64,000 bases of DNA from Nematostella vectensis (Eukaryota > Cnidaria > Anthozoa > Actiniaria > Edwardsiidae). The position numbers and the translations under genes were made by a program. The notes under the pieces are model-generated. The model saw only the letters and a list, made by a program, of their open reading frames with translations, was not told the DNA's origin and searched no databases. The stretch spans positions 8,172,801 to 8,236,800 of the forward strand of contig NC_064044.1 of NCBI RefSeq assembly GCF_932526225.1, read 5' to 3'. Positions 52,801-63,791 of this stretch are shown here, one piece after another. Within the stretch, counting starts at the first letter, position 1, and each line of letters begins with the position of its first letter.

Positions 52801-54926
52801 AGACCTGTTAGTATAAAGCTTTTATACAGATTATAACACAAACACTATTCACCTGCGAGTTGTGCTTTTACTTACTTGCTAGAGGCTCCAGACAGGCGAT
52901 TATAAATGGCATGCCCTTTTATTCTAACTTATTTTCTCACAGCCTTTTGGCCTGTTGTGTGCTCAGATCAGAGCAAAAAGCAAGAGCCTATAACCTACTG
53001 CATTGTGCGCAGAGGTTGTGAATGAAAAAAAAGTTGCTTGGGGATGAGAGAATGACTCTTGGAACACATGGCTTTTAGCCTTAGCCTTGGGTTGGACTTG
53101 ATAAACACAACCAACAAGTAATAAAAAAATTGCAGCATGGCAATCGACCAATGTTCCTTGCAAGCACACTTCGCATAGTTTACAGACAGACAGCTGTGAA
53201 TGGAAGGGGTGACGTTAGCGGCAGACTTAACCAGTCTAACATTGTGGAGATCTAAAATGCCATGCACAACACATTAAAAAGTCATCAACTAATAACAAAT
53301 GATATGAGAAAACTCCAAATACAACACACCTTGTAAACAATGTGAATTAGAGACAAAAATACCCCAGCAAACATTTTACATAACAAAACACTACAAGAGG
53401 TTATCTTTTGTATTTTCCTTAGTTCACTGAAGGTTCTTCCATAACCCTGGACCTACCATATATGCTGTTTAGCATATGAGAGAATTTAGACAGCAACCTT
53501 ACCATTCCTCATCTTTGTGCTGTTGGAAGAAATCATTCAGCTGTGTCTTTTTAAAGTCCAGTTTGTAAGCCTGGTATTTGCGGATGGCCTCCATGTCGTC
53601 AATGTTGTCGTCTTGTGTTGCTAGGAACTGTTTCAAGGTTTGCATGACGGGACCAGGGGGCGTCTCCAAGGAGGGGCCATCAGATCTAGGAACAAAACAA
53701 CAAATTTCAGGGCTCAAAGTTAACAACAGTTGCATTTGTTAAGTTTTATCCACTGCAAACTAAATAATAATTATCTTGTACTTGAAACCTTTATGATTTC
53801 CCAAGGACTGGGTTAGCGCTTACCCAGGAACAAATACGGCTATCTTGACATTTGATTGGGTAAAAAGGGCATTCATCACTGGGTTAGCGTTAACCTGCTT
53901 TCTAGGAACCTGGCCCTGGGCCCTAAATCACACTATTGTACCTTTGTCTTGCATCTTGTCCCATCTGCATTTGCCCCATGTCACCACCAGGGTGATTCCA
54001 AACAGGGTGATGCGGCATTCCGCCAGCATTAGCTCCGCCTCCCCCGTAAGGACCAAAGTCACCACCACCGCCATGGTACGGATCATCCCTGTTGATAAAG
54101 ACATTGATACTAAATCGTCAGAATGTCACAGAATGCTAAATATACTATAAGGGTGGTAAAAGAAGACAGAAAATTGGGAGCCTGGTGTTACACACTAGCG
54201 AAGGAAATAGAGAAATAAGTAGAGATGCTATATCTGAAGTGTGTGTGAAAATATCATGATTAGCAAAGTAGACAGAGATTCCTTCCTATTCTTTTGTCTG
54301 AATACTTTGCTAGTGAAAAAAGGTTTTCAAAGGAAAACACTGACTAGCAAAACTACACCAAACAGAAAATGTAGACCACTGCTGTCACTTTCACAAATTT
54401 TACAAGTGTCTTGTTTTTTTATACAGCAACAGTGTGCTATCGTTGGATTATTAGGACATAAACTCCTGCATGCCCCTCAGTTACTGTGAAACACTTTGAA
54501 ATTAAATATTTTCTCAAAACGCTGCATAATACATATCTTGCCAAAGTAAAGTGTTTATATTACACAAAGATAGGTTTGTCTTCCACATGTTGTGCGCGTT
54601 TTTTTCACGCACACGTGATGGAGGGGTGAAACAGATATTAATTTCTTTTTTTACCAATCTCTTCTCAGGCGCTTTGGTATAGGAGGACTCAATTCATGGT
54701 GCCTTCCGCCACTATCTCGCCTTCCACGATCGAAATCTCGGTAATCGCCGCCTCCTCTTCTACCTCTATCCCACGACCCTTGCTGATCACGGCGTCGGTC
54801 TGGCCAGTCGTCACGGCGAGAGTTTCTCTCTTCTCTTTCTCTTCTCCGTTCGTTATAATCACTTCTTTCTCTTCGAAACTTATCTCTGGCTCTTCTTCTG
54901 TCGTATTCTTCGTCGCTATCGCCCAT
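40806..54926 (-). CDS. SRRT: Serrate RNA effector molecule homologue (SRRT/ARS2)
   Basis: Nuclear adaptor linking the cap-binding complex to RNA processing, export and decay. Seventeen coding exons (high to low): 54926-54655, 54088-53942, 53685-53503, 52783-52614, 52055-51685, 51219-50958, 50228-49738, 49523-49263, 47718-47657, 47091-47022, 46915-46703, 46185-45813, 45102-44967, 44571-44418, 43918-43747, 42316-42217, 40884-40806; 3516 bp, 1171 residues (human about 876). Seen: [20 protein letters not shown] start and RE/RD-rich N-terminus; the conserved [14 protein letters not shown] block; a long Ser/Glu/Pro-rich linker in exons 5-7 that explains the extra length; the core [52 protein letters not shown] zinc finger; C-terminal YRDLDAPDD. 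The intron between exons 13 and 14 is AT-AC; the other junctions are GT-AG. Three introns host snoRNA-like elements. Confidence 0.95.
41390..41598. mobile_element. MITE with AAGCCGCATTGTC ends and TTAA flanks
   Basis: In the last SRRT intron. The left end (AGCCGCATTGTCCAGTTTACTTCCGG) is inverted at the right end (CCGGAAGTAAACTGGTGACAATGCGGCT), with a 2-base indel. Both sides carry TTAA (41390-41393, 41595-41598), the target-site word used by piggyBac-type and some other elements. No coding capacity in about 200 bp. Confidence 0.7.
42334..43108. repeat. 37-bp minisatellite, about 21 copies
   Basis: Unit GACAGATAACTTCAAACAAA + AGTACAACGATCTGCCC, very homogeneous. In gene orientation it ends about 17 bp before the acceptor of SRRT exon 16. 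Confidence 0.97.
44081..44218 (-). ncRNA. Box H/ACA-type snoRNA, copy 1
   Basis: 138 nt in the SRRT intron between exons 14 and 15, sense to the host. Hairpin 1 has basal stem TTGCACAG/CTGTGCAA and upper stem TCAAGT/ACTTGA. Then AAATCA fits the H box (ANANNA). Hairpin 2 has basal stem CCCTTGT/ACAAGGG and upper stem CACTGCC/GGCCGTG with one mismatch. An ACA follows directly, exactly 3 nt before the inferred 3' end. Each hairpin has an internal loop of guide-pocket size. Target not determined. Confidence 0.8.
44572..44966 (-). other. AT-AC U12-type intron of SRRT
   Basis: The donor side reads ATATCCTTAC immediately after GGAATC. The 3' side reads CCCTTAACCATTTCCAC before TGAGATCG. Joining gives DPES-EIEKFV, collinear with the family's DPEQEVEKFV. 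ATATCCTT is the U12 5' splice-site consensus and CCCTTAAC fits the branch-site consensus about 10 nt from the AC. No GT donor lies nearby. Confidence 0.88.
45286..45420 (-). ncRNA. Box H/ACA-type snoRNA, copy 2
   Basis: In the SRRT intron between exons 12 and 13, sense to the host. Same architecture as copy 1: GCACAG/CTGTGC stem, AAATCA H box, CCCTTGT/ACAAGCG stem (one mismatch), ACA plus three bases. It is the most diverged of the three, with a shorter second hairpin loop (4 bases deleted), so it may be a weaker or decaying copy. Confidence 0.7.
45597..45812 (-). repeat. Decayed tandem copies of SRRT exon-12 end plus donor
   Basis: Downstream of exon 12 in gene orientation, two to three partial copies of the exon's last 80-90 bases and its donor (CTTACCTTC... 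on the plus strand at about 45597, 45688 and 45811). Each is about 70-80 % similar by eye, sharing the words TACATGCATGAT and CCTATTAGGCATCTC. Reading frames are not maintained. Confidence 0.85.
46290..46427 (-). ncRNA. Box H/ACA-type snoRNA, copy 3
   Basis: In the SRRT intron between exons 11 and 12, sense to the host. TGCACAG/CTGTGCA stem, AAATCA, CCCTTGT/ACAAGGG stem, ACA plus AAA-complement tail as in copy 1. The upper stem of hairpin 2 is CATGG/CCATG where copy 1 has CAC/GTG: a paired (compensatory) C-G to T-A change supporting the fold. Confidence 0.8.
48627..49194. mobile_element. hAT-like MITE with 19-bp terminal inverted repeats
   Basis: Perfect termini CAGGGCTTCTGGAATTACG and their inverse, flanked on both sides by TCTTAG (48621-48626, 49195-49200). 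The interior repeats CGCGTAATTT and CACGTAAT words. CAGGG ends are typical of hAT elements, whose duplication is usually 8 bp; here 6 match. Located in the SRRT intron after exon 8. Confidence 0.8.
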
Positions 54927-55320
54927 CTTTGGGGTAAAGCCTTAGAAATGAAGAAGAGTTCTTGAGGAAAGGATATTTTTTTGTTCAACAAAATGGCGGC
55001 TCGCATGTGCAGGAGGCCCAGGACCCTTTGAGCGCGCCAGCCCAGCCCCTCACGGCCAAGCTTTTAACTGCCCCCCCCCCCCCCCCCCCCCACATACACA
55101 CACCCCCCTCCCGTAAAAATAAAAAAATCTAACCAGATATATTTCTTTTTAAAAAAATTCCAAATGAAAATAAAATTTTTAAAAATTACCTTGAATATGG
55201 CCTATACTTGTTTTCTGTCTGCTATTTTCCCCTTACAAAATATATTGGGGTGCCTGTGCTGCTCAGCAAACATTCGTTGAAGCAAATGCGCGACTTCTGT
55301 GCGCAGTACAGAAATCCAAT
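54927..55320. promoter_or_regulatory. Bidirectional promoter region, SRRT and SNRNP40
   Basis: The two start codons face away from each other with 394 bp between them. An AAAATGGCGGC word (about 54990) and the context CCAATATGGCGTCC at the SNRNP40 ATG resemble YY1 sites often seen in housekeeping promoters. No TATA box. A poly-C tract of 23 or more bases lies at about 55069-55092. Confidence 0.55.
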
Positions 55321-58300
55321 ATGGCGTCCAAAAGAAGAATCGAAGGAGAAGAAAGTCCCGGTGCTCTTGTACCTGTTTTGAAGAAACCTAAACAAAATCA
55401 GCTATCAGTAATCGATCCAAAAAATGCTATCCAAGCGGTGGGTGAAATTTTGGAAATATTTTTCTTGCGATCTGCAAGAAACCGATGTTGTATACATCTT
55501 GCACATGGTAAAACAAAGTGCCGGGTCTTTTGTGTTTAACTGACATGCATGTATTTTAGCTGCCAAACCGGACGTCAGCGTTAGAATCTCCAATAATGTT
55601 GCTGACAGGACATGAGGTAAGAATTTAGAGTTCGTCGCTTCTTAGACGCTTCCACCTCACGGTACGTAATTATTCCCATTCACAGGGGGAGATCTATTCG
55701 TCTCGTTTTCATCCTTCTGGGGAAACGTTAGCTTCAGTTGGATTCGACAGATTGATTTGTAAGTAAAATTAGTGTATATTGCACCGCTAAACTTCAGAAT
55801 ACCCCATTGTATAAAGATTAAGAGCTTTTTTATGTTGATTTTATTATTTTTATTTGTGAAGACCTATGGAATGTGTATGGTGAATGTGAGAACTTTGCTG
55901 TGCTGAAGGGTCACACAGGGGCGATAATGGACATACACTTTTCTACAGATGGAAAGTAAGTTTGGAAACTAGAGGTATGATATGCCTAAATCAGTTCATA
56001 AGTTAATTATGTACTAACTTCAAATATTTTACTTTTCTTTTAGCACCATGTTTACAGCATCCACTGACAAAACTGTGGCACTATGGGACTACGAGACAGG
56101 TGCTAGAATGAAACGACTCAAAGGTCACACATCCTTTGTCAATAGCTGCTGTCCATCACGACGTGGGATGCAGTATGTTGTCAGTGGCTCAGATGATAGT
56201 ACAATTAAGGTGAGGAGCAATAAGAAAAGGAGCAATTTCACTGCTTGCTATAGAATGATGTGTTAGGCATACAGTTTTATGTTGAATAAATCCCCTTTCA
56301 ATGAATGAACAGTAGTCCTCTTCTCTAATAAAATTGAAGTGTAAAATATCAAATAAGTGCCTTTTGAATAGATGAATAGAAGCCCTCTTCTGCCTATTAG
56401 AAGAACCTGTAACCTGTTTTATTTCTCATCTTTGCAGTTATGGGACACAAGAAAGAGAGGCTGCGCTCAAACATTCCAAAATGTGTTCCAGGTACTGTAG
56501 ATGACGAGAAGCATTCAAGACTGTTTCTGTTTAGATAATTTATGTGTGTTCTTGGTATAACATTAATAAACACATTGACCCCTCAACCGGCCTGTACCGG
56601 CTTTGGGAAGTACCCACAACCCCAAAAATTCATAAATGCAAAATAAACACAACAAGATGAAGATACTCAGGCATCAGTCTAAGGGATAAATAGTCTTGCA
56701 GATATGCATCCAACCAAGGTGTTGGCATCTACTCTTAAGCCAAATAATAGCACAGGTTCTTTGACAAATCTCAAATCGAACAAGGAGAGAAAAGCAGAAT
56801 CACCCCTCTCAATAAAACGCTCAAAATACCACACAAGGGAGAGAGATCAGCAAACACAGCTCAAGACACAAATAGATACCTTTATTCTGATCCTCCAGGT
56901 ACATTTCCATGGCCTCAAAACACAATGTCCACTCCTTGAAGGATTGTACAACCACGAAGATGTCTTTACGTATTGCAAAGCATTCTGGGAGATCCAGGGG
57001 AAAATTCACGAGGGGAGGGCCAGTCAACACTCCTCTCCCCAAAGTCAGTGGGTTTTTTATAAGTCTTTTCACCCCGAAGCCAAACATATCAATTCCAGGT
57101 CATACAGACCCAGAATAGCAGTGTAAACAATTTTGGAATCAATTTGGCAACCATCAACTTGTGCTGGCTTCAGTACAACGACGAGAGATTAAAAGTGGGG
57201 ACCGCAAAGCACTGTTGGAAAGCTTGGATACCGCTGACTAGGTGCAGCTGTGTTTGACTTTGACGGGCTGTATAAAACTCAGAATAGGGGGGGAGGTATC
57301 TGTTGATAGCACAAGTTGATAGTTGCTTGTATTTTTCATAAAAAATACAGCTATGAGCATATTAGGAGAGTGTCTCAGGACATCATGAAGTCTTTTGGGG
57401 CATAATTGAGTGCTTTGCTTATGGATATTTGCAAGCAAAGGTGGATTCATAATGATTTTTTCTTGTTTGTCTTTGCCTGGATGAGAAAATAATTTTCTAA
57501 TGAATCACCACAGCTCTCCTAAATGCTGTCTTTTCTGAAACCAAATTGATTCCAAAATTGTTTACACTGCTATTCTGGGTCTGTATGACCTTGAAATGAT
57601 TTGTTTGGCTTTGGGGTGAAAAGACTTCCCTGGATCTCCCAGAATGCTTTTCAATCCGTGAAGGCATCTTCGTGGTTTTACAAGCCTTCAAGGAGTGGAC
57701 ATTGTGTTTTGAGGCCATGGAAATGAACCTGGAAGATCAGAATAAAGGTATCTATTTGTGTCTTGAGCTGTGTTTGCTGATCTCTCTCCCTTGTCTTGTA
57801 TTTTGAGCGTTTTATTGAGAGGGGTGATTCTGCTTGTCTTTCCTTGTTCGATTTGAAATTTGTCAAAGAACCTGTGCTATTATTTGGCTTAAGAGTAGTT
57901 GCCAACACCTTGGTTGGATGCATATCTTCAAGACCATTTATCCCTTAGACTGATGCCTGAGTATCTTCATCTTGTTGTGTTTAGTTTGCATTTATGAATT
58001 TTTTGGGTTGTGGATACTTTCCAAAGCCGGTACAGGCTGGTTGAGGGGTCAATGTGTTAAAACTACCTTTACCAAATGGTGAATAATTTTTACTCTTTTT
58101 CAGCTTCAGTAAAACAAGTGCTAATTCAAAGCAGGGTGTTTCCATATTTCAAAATTATTATTTAACAGCATTCGTAATAAATCATTGATCCTTAAGAAAT
58201 TAAACAACTTAGTTTTGTATGATCTTTGCTCAATCTTCAATTTAATTCAAATTCAATTCAGTTTTATTTTGACAGTTACATACGAAACAAGTACAAGGAA

Positions 58301-61300
58301 AGGAAGAAAGAGAAAAAATTATTCGATAAAATTATCTTGTGCCGCAGCTAAATAGCCAGAAGCTTTTGAGTTGGCCACTTATTGTTAAATGATAATGCTA
58401 AAAGCCTTGTATTTCAAGTACCTTTACATTTTTGGGGGATAGTGAGGGGCTTATTTATTGGAAGGTTGATTCTAAAACAAGCATTTATGGTATCTGTGAT
58501 AAAACTTTGCTTTTTTCTAGGTCACTGCTGTTGCTTTCAGTGATGCAAGTGATCAGATATTCTCTGGAGGGATTGATAATGAAATCAAAGTAAGTGTTTA
58601 TTCTCCGGATGATTTGATAGTAATCAAAGGGATTGGTAACAAAATCAAAGTTGATTAAAAGCATATGTGTTTTTTAGGTATGGGATTTACGTAAGAATGA
58701 TGTCCTGTATAAGATGTCTGGACACACAGACACAGTCACAGGCGTTCAACTCAGTCCAGATGGCTCATTCTTACTATCCAACTCAATGGATAACACAGGT
58801 ATTGATAACTAAATGACGATTGATTATCATGTCAATGACTGGTTTTGCCTGTTGGACTTGGCTTCGTTGTATCAGAAACCTTTTAGTTAGTTGAAACCCC
58901 GTAACATGCAAAACCTTTTTGCCATCCTGCAAACTGTTGAATTGCACACAGAATTCAGATGGACATGGACAAATATGGGCCAATCACCTAACCACCAAAT
59001 AATGGCCAATCTTAGCACTTGCAAACATTGTCTCTTGATAAGAGGAAAATGCAGTGTTTTTTAGAGAGACAGGACCTCAAGCTTGAAATTGTTACCCAAA
59101 AAGTGAGGTGTTCACAGCCCTCAGCATAGCAAGCCCAGTCTACTGTTACTAGTTGTTTCAGCTCTATCATATTTTTTAAGAAATGTGACAGCTGGTACAA
59201 TTTTTGGTCTAATTCACATTGTACCACCGAGATTACTTCATAGAAGAAACATTGCCATAGCAGAGAGCAGGCCTCCAAACATTGGATAGGGGACACAATA
59301 CAGAAACATTTAGAAAATATTTGGGGCACAGCCATGCCCCTACTGGACATTAATCACATTGGGGGAGGGGGAGGGGGGGCACGTGCCCCCTGTCCCCCAC
59401 CCCCTGCTACAGCCCTGAATGGTCTTTTTTGAGCTGTACAAAGGAACTCAAGTTTTTTGGAAACACTGTTGGTTGTCAGGAGGAATAAACATTTTGTAAT
59501 TTTTACCTCTATTTCAGTCCGTATGTGGGATGTTAGGGCATTTGCCCCAATGGAAAGGTGCTTGAAAGTGTTTCTTGGAGCTCAACATAACTTCGAAAAG
59601 GTTTGTAGATCAAGTTATCCAACACCAAGTAGGGGAGTATTAAAAATTATCAGCAACACTTGTCTACCATCATATTTTTTTTTTTATGATCAGGAAAATC
59701 TTTAATGTCAATGTTAATTAACAAAATAATAAGTAAAAGTTGTGTAAGTAACTGAAAAATAGATCTCTTTCTTGAAGGGTTCAAGGCTGGTTGCCCTTGC
59801 AGTGACCTCCCACAGCCAGCCAGATGCCATTATCTGCATGGTCATTACTTGCAAGGGCAGATGGAACAGAGTGACTGTTCATGATTTGGCTAGCATGTTG
59901 GCTTGCTCAAAATTTTCAATGTAACTTGACTAGTTTTTTTAGTCAACATGGAGAGCACATCACATGTACAAACAGGGTGGTAAAAGGGTATTTTTGTGAA
60001 ACGAGATTTGGCCATTTTTCACCCTACAAGAAATGTGAAATCGTCCTTTTGGACGTCCGTAAAACATGATTTAACGATTTAAAAGGCCATTTTTTGATCC
60101 ATGAAACGTGAAAAATCATTTAGCCCAGTCTGAAACGTGATCCATACCCCCCTTTACCAGCCTGTACAAACAAATCAGTGGATGTATAGAGAAGTTTGTG
60201 ATTTGATAATTTAGCCTAACACATTCTGGTCTTCTTGCCCTTGCATTTGTTTTCAATTATCATTATCTAAACCAGCTAAACCAACATTGAATTCCTAATG
60301 TCCTTGCAGAATCTGATCAAGTGTTCCTGGTCACCTGATGGACTTATGATTGCGGCCGGGTCAGCCGACAGATTCGTCTACGTCTGGGACACCAACTCAC
60401 GTCGCATCCTGTACAAGTTGCCAGGCCATGCTGGCTCTGTGAATGATGCACACTTCCATCCTACTGAACCTATTTGTGAGTGTTGTTAAGTGTCCGTTGT
60501 TTAGTGCTGTTTACAAGTGCTTCCATCAGATGCTGCATTCCATTCCCTTAGCGGCTAAGATATATTCGACCAGTTCCTTCCACCAGTGCTTCAGAAAATG
60601 TGCTTTTTTTTCTTAAATAAGGATTAAAAATAAGGTGCTCCAGAACCGAACATAAACATTTACCAGGACAATAACAATACATAGAAAAGTTTATACCTTA
60701 CATAGGACCTTCTTGGAAAAACTATCCACAAATCATTAATGATTTTTCTGAGGGGGGAGGGTATGAGTGATTTCTCTGAGGGGGTGGTATGAGTGATTTC
60801 TCTGAGGGGGAGGGTATGAGAGGTTTTTAAGGGGGAGGTTATAAGTGGTTTCTCTGAGGAGGGGATGTATGAGAGGTTCTAAAGGGGGAGGTCATAAGTG
60901 GTTTCTCTGAGAGGTATGAGAGGTTTCACTGAAGGGGGAGATGAGTTATTTCTGTGAGGTGACAGGATGAGAGGTTTCTCAAAGGGGAGAGAGGTTGAGA
61001 GGTTTCTCCAGGGGGGAGGGGATAAGAGGTTTCTCTGAGGGGGAGGGGTTGAGAGGTTTCTCTATGGAGAGAGAGGATGAGAGGTTTCTCCAGGGGGGAG
61101 GGGATGACAGGTTTCTCCAGGGGGGAGGGGATGAGGTTTCTCTAAGGGGAGAGAGGATGAGAGGTTTCTTTAGGGGGTAGGGGACGAGAGGTTTCTCTGA
61201 GGGGGGAGGGGATGAGAGGTTTCTTTGAGAGGGTGTGAGGTTTGATATCCTGCAATCATGTTAATAATTCCGTATTATTTTCTTTCTTTTTGTAGTATTA

Positions 61301-61348
61301 TCATGTGGAAGTGACAAGAAACTCTTCTTAGGTGAACTTCAAGCCTAG
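55321..61348 (+). CDS. SNRNP40: U5 snRNP 40-kDa WD40 protein
   Basis: WD40 subunit of the U5 snRNP in the spliceosome. Eleven exons: 55321-55437, 55560-55616, 55686-55758, 55862-55955, 56044-56209, 56438-56491, 58521-58589, 58678-58798, 59518-59600, 60310-60475, 61296-61348; 1053 bp, 350 residues (human 357). The N-terminus is basic (KRRIEGEESPGALVPVLKKP), followed by seven WD-type repeats: TGHEGEIYSSRFHPSG, LKGHTGAIMDIHFS, LKGHTSFVNSCCPS, FQNVFQVTAVAFSD, SGHTDTVTGVQLSPDG, FEKNLIKCSWSPDG ... ADRFVYVWDTNSRRILYKLP, and GHAGSVNDAHFHPTEP, closing with SCGSDKKLFLGELQA. Wording matches SNRNP40 throughout. Candidate polyadenylation signal AATAAA near 61650. Confidence 0.95.
56568..58056. mobile_element. 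Long inverted-repeat element in a SNRNP40 intron
   Basis: The left arm (about 56568-57145) and right arm (about 57540-58056) are inverted copies over more than 500 bp, with about 90 % identity by eye and one deletion of about 65 bp. Ends: AACACATTGACCCCTCAACC and its inverse. The central loop is about 390 bp. TTAA follows the right end but TAAA precedes the left, so the target duplication is unclear. Frames of up to 140 codons in the arms have no recognisable domain. The transcript would form a long double strand. Confidence 0.85.
59264..59345 (+). repeat. Dispersed repeat fragment (copy B)
   Basis: CAGGCCTCCAAACATTGGATAGGG ... GGGGCACAGCCATGCCCC matches the segment at 18687 and lies in the intron after SNRNP40 exon 8. 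Confidence 0.55.
59792..59859 (+). other. Stable hairpin in a SNRNP40 intron
   Basis: TGCCCTTGCA pairs perfectly with TGCAAGGGCA, GTGACC pairs with GGTCAT further in, and CAGAT/ATCTG closes the top. It resembles one arm of an H/ACA RNA or another structured RNA, but no H or ACA box is at the expected place. Confidence 0.4.
60740..61245 (+). repeat. G-rich minisatellite in the last SNRNP40 intron
   Basis: Irregular units of 30-40 bp with GATGAGAGGTTTCTCTGAGG + GGGGAGGG. Runs of 4-6 G on the sense strand recur every 15-20 bases. It ends about 50 bp before the final acceptor. Confidence 0.9.
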
Positions 61349-63244
61349 CTGTTTTCCGACAGCCTACGCCTTGACTTCCTTATCGGACTTCCTGTGCTCC
61401 AGGTGAACCGTAGGGAGCGTGGGATCGCCACAGGAAACCCGTTACGTCTCTTTTCCGCTACAGGCGACCTGATCAGAACGCCATGGATTAGGGAGGTTTT
61501 CACTATGTAAATAAATCACGGGCTCGTTTAAAAAAATGACTCCTTTTCCTACTTTTTCTCGCAAATCTGGTGAATAGCTGATGTTTTCTTTTTGTCTAAC
61601 ATTTCTAGTAAATATAGTTTTGTAAAATACTTACTATTCTAGAAATGCAAATAAAATTTGTTTAAAAATACACTACTGCTATGCTACTGCTATCATATTT
61701 TATATAAGAACATTTTACACACTTGTAATACTACATTTGAATGTTTTCTGATTCGCCAACCACCTCCTTATCTCAACCTTTCACCATCTACATCTTCAAT
61801 CACCGCCTTGCAGGAAACCGCCGGTCGGTATCAGTTAACAAACCGGTTTGACGGGTTATCGAAGCGCCCGCGTTACACCAGGGGCTTAGGTCGTCAAGGT
61901 CAGATCACTCAAGCGCGAAGTTCAATGTTGCGAACATGAATGTTGGATTGCGAACACAAATGCTGGATTCAATCAGTAATGTTGAATTGCGACAATGAAT
62001 GCTGGATTGCAAAATTAATATTGAATTTTTAAGGTGCGGTGTCGAATGGTTTAAGAAGCAAGTTGAACTGCGATAAAAACCACATTGCATTATGGACATG
62101 GATGTCAAATTGTAAGCACGCATGTTGAATTGTGAACATAGAAAATCGCATTATAGATGAACGCATGTTAAATTGTGACCGTCAAATATTGCATGACAAA
62201 AGTTGCACATTGAAACCATTGAATGTCAAATCACAAGATCGAATTTCGGCGGGAATATAACGCCACAGAAAAGCGATTATTGTAAATTGTCGCTCGCAGA
62301 ACATTAAAAGCCGCAGTAAATTACTTAATCGCAAATGGCAATAGTCAAATGACAGCTCTACGGTCGAAAGATGCTAAGGAACGCATTACATGACTTTCAA
62401 ATGAAGGAGAACACCTAGAATACACTAACACCCAATATCTGCTGGTGCTTTGCATTGCACAGCACTGTAGTTTACTTCTTAATCATGTTAAAAAACGTCA
62501 TTTCTTGGAAATTCCTATAGCAATTTGCCGTTTTCATCTACAGGATTTATTTAATCATTTAATAGTTTTATTTAATATAATATGTAATTAAATGAACAAA
62601 TTACAATTCAAAATATTTTTCGGTTATATGTTATCGATGAAATCTTAACGTTGTTGCTTTGAACTTTCTCAAAGTCCGCTGGCCAGCTTTTTAGAAATTG
62701 GCTTCTGCGCCTGATTTTTTTTTTACTTATTATTGAGGAAATTACCCATTAGATCGCGCGCTTCTATTAGGGAAAACCAAAGAGGGCAACTTGGGGCAAG
62801 TCTACTTTAATAGCTGTTGGTTAAATATGAATTTAGAAAATACTATTTTGAAATTCAGCGCATGTATCGTCGCACGCTGTAAAAAAGGCGTTAAAAATAT
62901 CGGCCCGCCTTTTGATAAACGATCAGTGAAAAGGAGTAGGGGTTATATCAACCTAATGTTCCTCTCTAAGGAACTATAGAACCAATTAGTAAAAAAGAAA
63001 AAAGACTATTGTGTCTGAGTGAGTTTGACTTATTTGCCTTGCCTCGTTGTTTTCCTCGTGAATTAAAATTTGCAATGCAAAATAAAAACCAGGGATCTAT
63101 TGTGTTAAAGAAATTACACTTCTCGGATATCATATAATATGAGATAGTTCGTGAAAGGTAGCACTTGGGAATTCTACATCTGGTGACCAAGAAGGTCAAA
63201 TAAAAGCGGGAACAGAGAAGAAAAGAGATTGTCTACCTAAAAAA
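61349..63244. other. SNRNP40 3'UTR and intergenic region before CLN3
   Basis: 3'UTR to about 61660. From 61915 to 62240 there are degenerate 20-25-bp repeats around GAATGTTGGATTGCGAACA, drifting in sequence. The rest is AT-rich with no supported gene. Confidence 0.55.
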
Positions 63245-63704
63245 ATGGACTCATCGAAAGCAAATGCTGAGGACAAAAGCAAAGAGAAAATTATCGGTGT
63301 TTTTGCGTTCTTTATGTTCGGCTTGGTTGAGTACGTATCCTTTGGAACTATAATAACCGGCTCACAGGATATTCTCGCCAATACAGAAGTACCAACGACA
63401 ATAACAATTCTAACCGCGAATCTTCCATACATGTTGCTCTCCATCGTTCTCCCGTATTTTATGTCCAAGGTTCCCGTTCCTGTTCGAGTTTGGAGTGCAT
63501 TTGGGCTACTCACATTGGGAATGCTAGTCGTAGCACTCGGACAAAACTTGTGGCTCAGGCTTTTCGGAATTGCGCTAAATTCAGTGGGATATTCCTTCAT
63601 AGAAGTTGGCTTGCTTCCGCTGTCGGCGTTTTACAGTGAAAGGACTGTGTTTGCATTTTCTGGTGGCACCGGTTTGGGTTTCATCGGTACAACCTATTAC
63701 ACAG
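63245..63704 (+). CDS. CLN3: CLN3 (battenin) family protein, first coding exon
   Basis: Lysosomal/endosomal multi-span membrane protein; human loss causes juvenile neuronal ceroid lipofuscinosis. The exon runs from ATG 63245 to the donor ACAG-GTAAAA at 63704 (153 codons plus one base); the rest is outside the window. It has a short charged N-terminus (MDSSKANAEDKSKEK), then membrane segments at about 17-37, 53-73, 82-99 and 107-130. Family landmarks: FMFGLVEYVSFGTIITGSQDIL, the LNSVGYSFIEVGLLPLSAFY segment (SSGLGEVTFLSLTAFY in human), and SGGTGLGFIGTTYY (SSGTGGAGLLGALSY). The start is chosen as the first ATG after a short 5' leader. Confidence 0.85.
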
Positions 63705-63791
63705 GTAAAAAGTATAATAGTTTTATCATTACAAAACAAATAGGGCAAATCTTAAATAATTTCCGTGTCGCTAAATACATTCTTTATTATA

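Noticed and set aside
56704-57126. 140-codon frame in the SNRNP40 intron
   Set aside because: Lies in one arm of the long inverted repeat, is disrupted in the other arm and has no recognisable domain.
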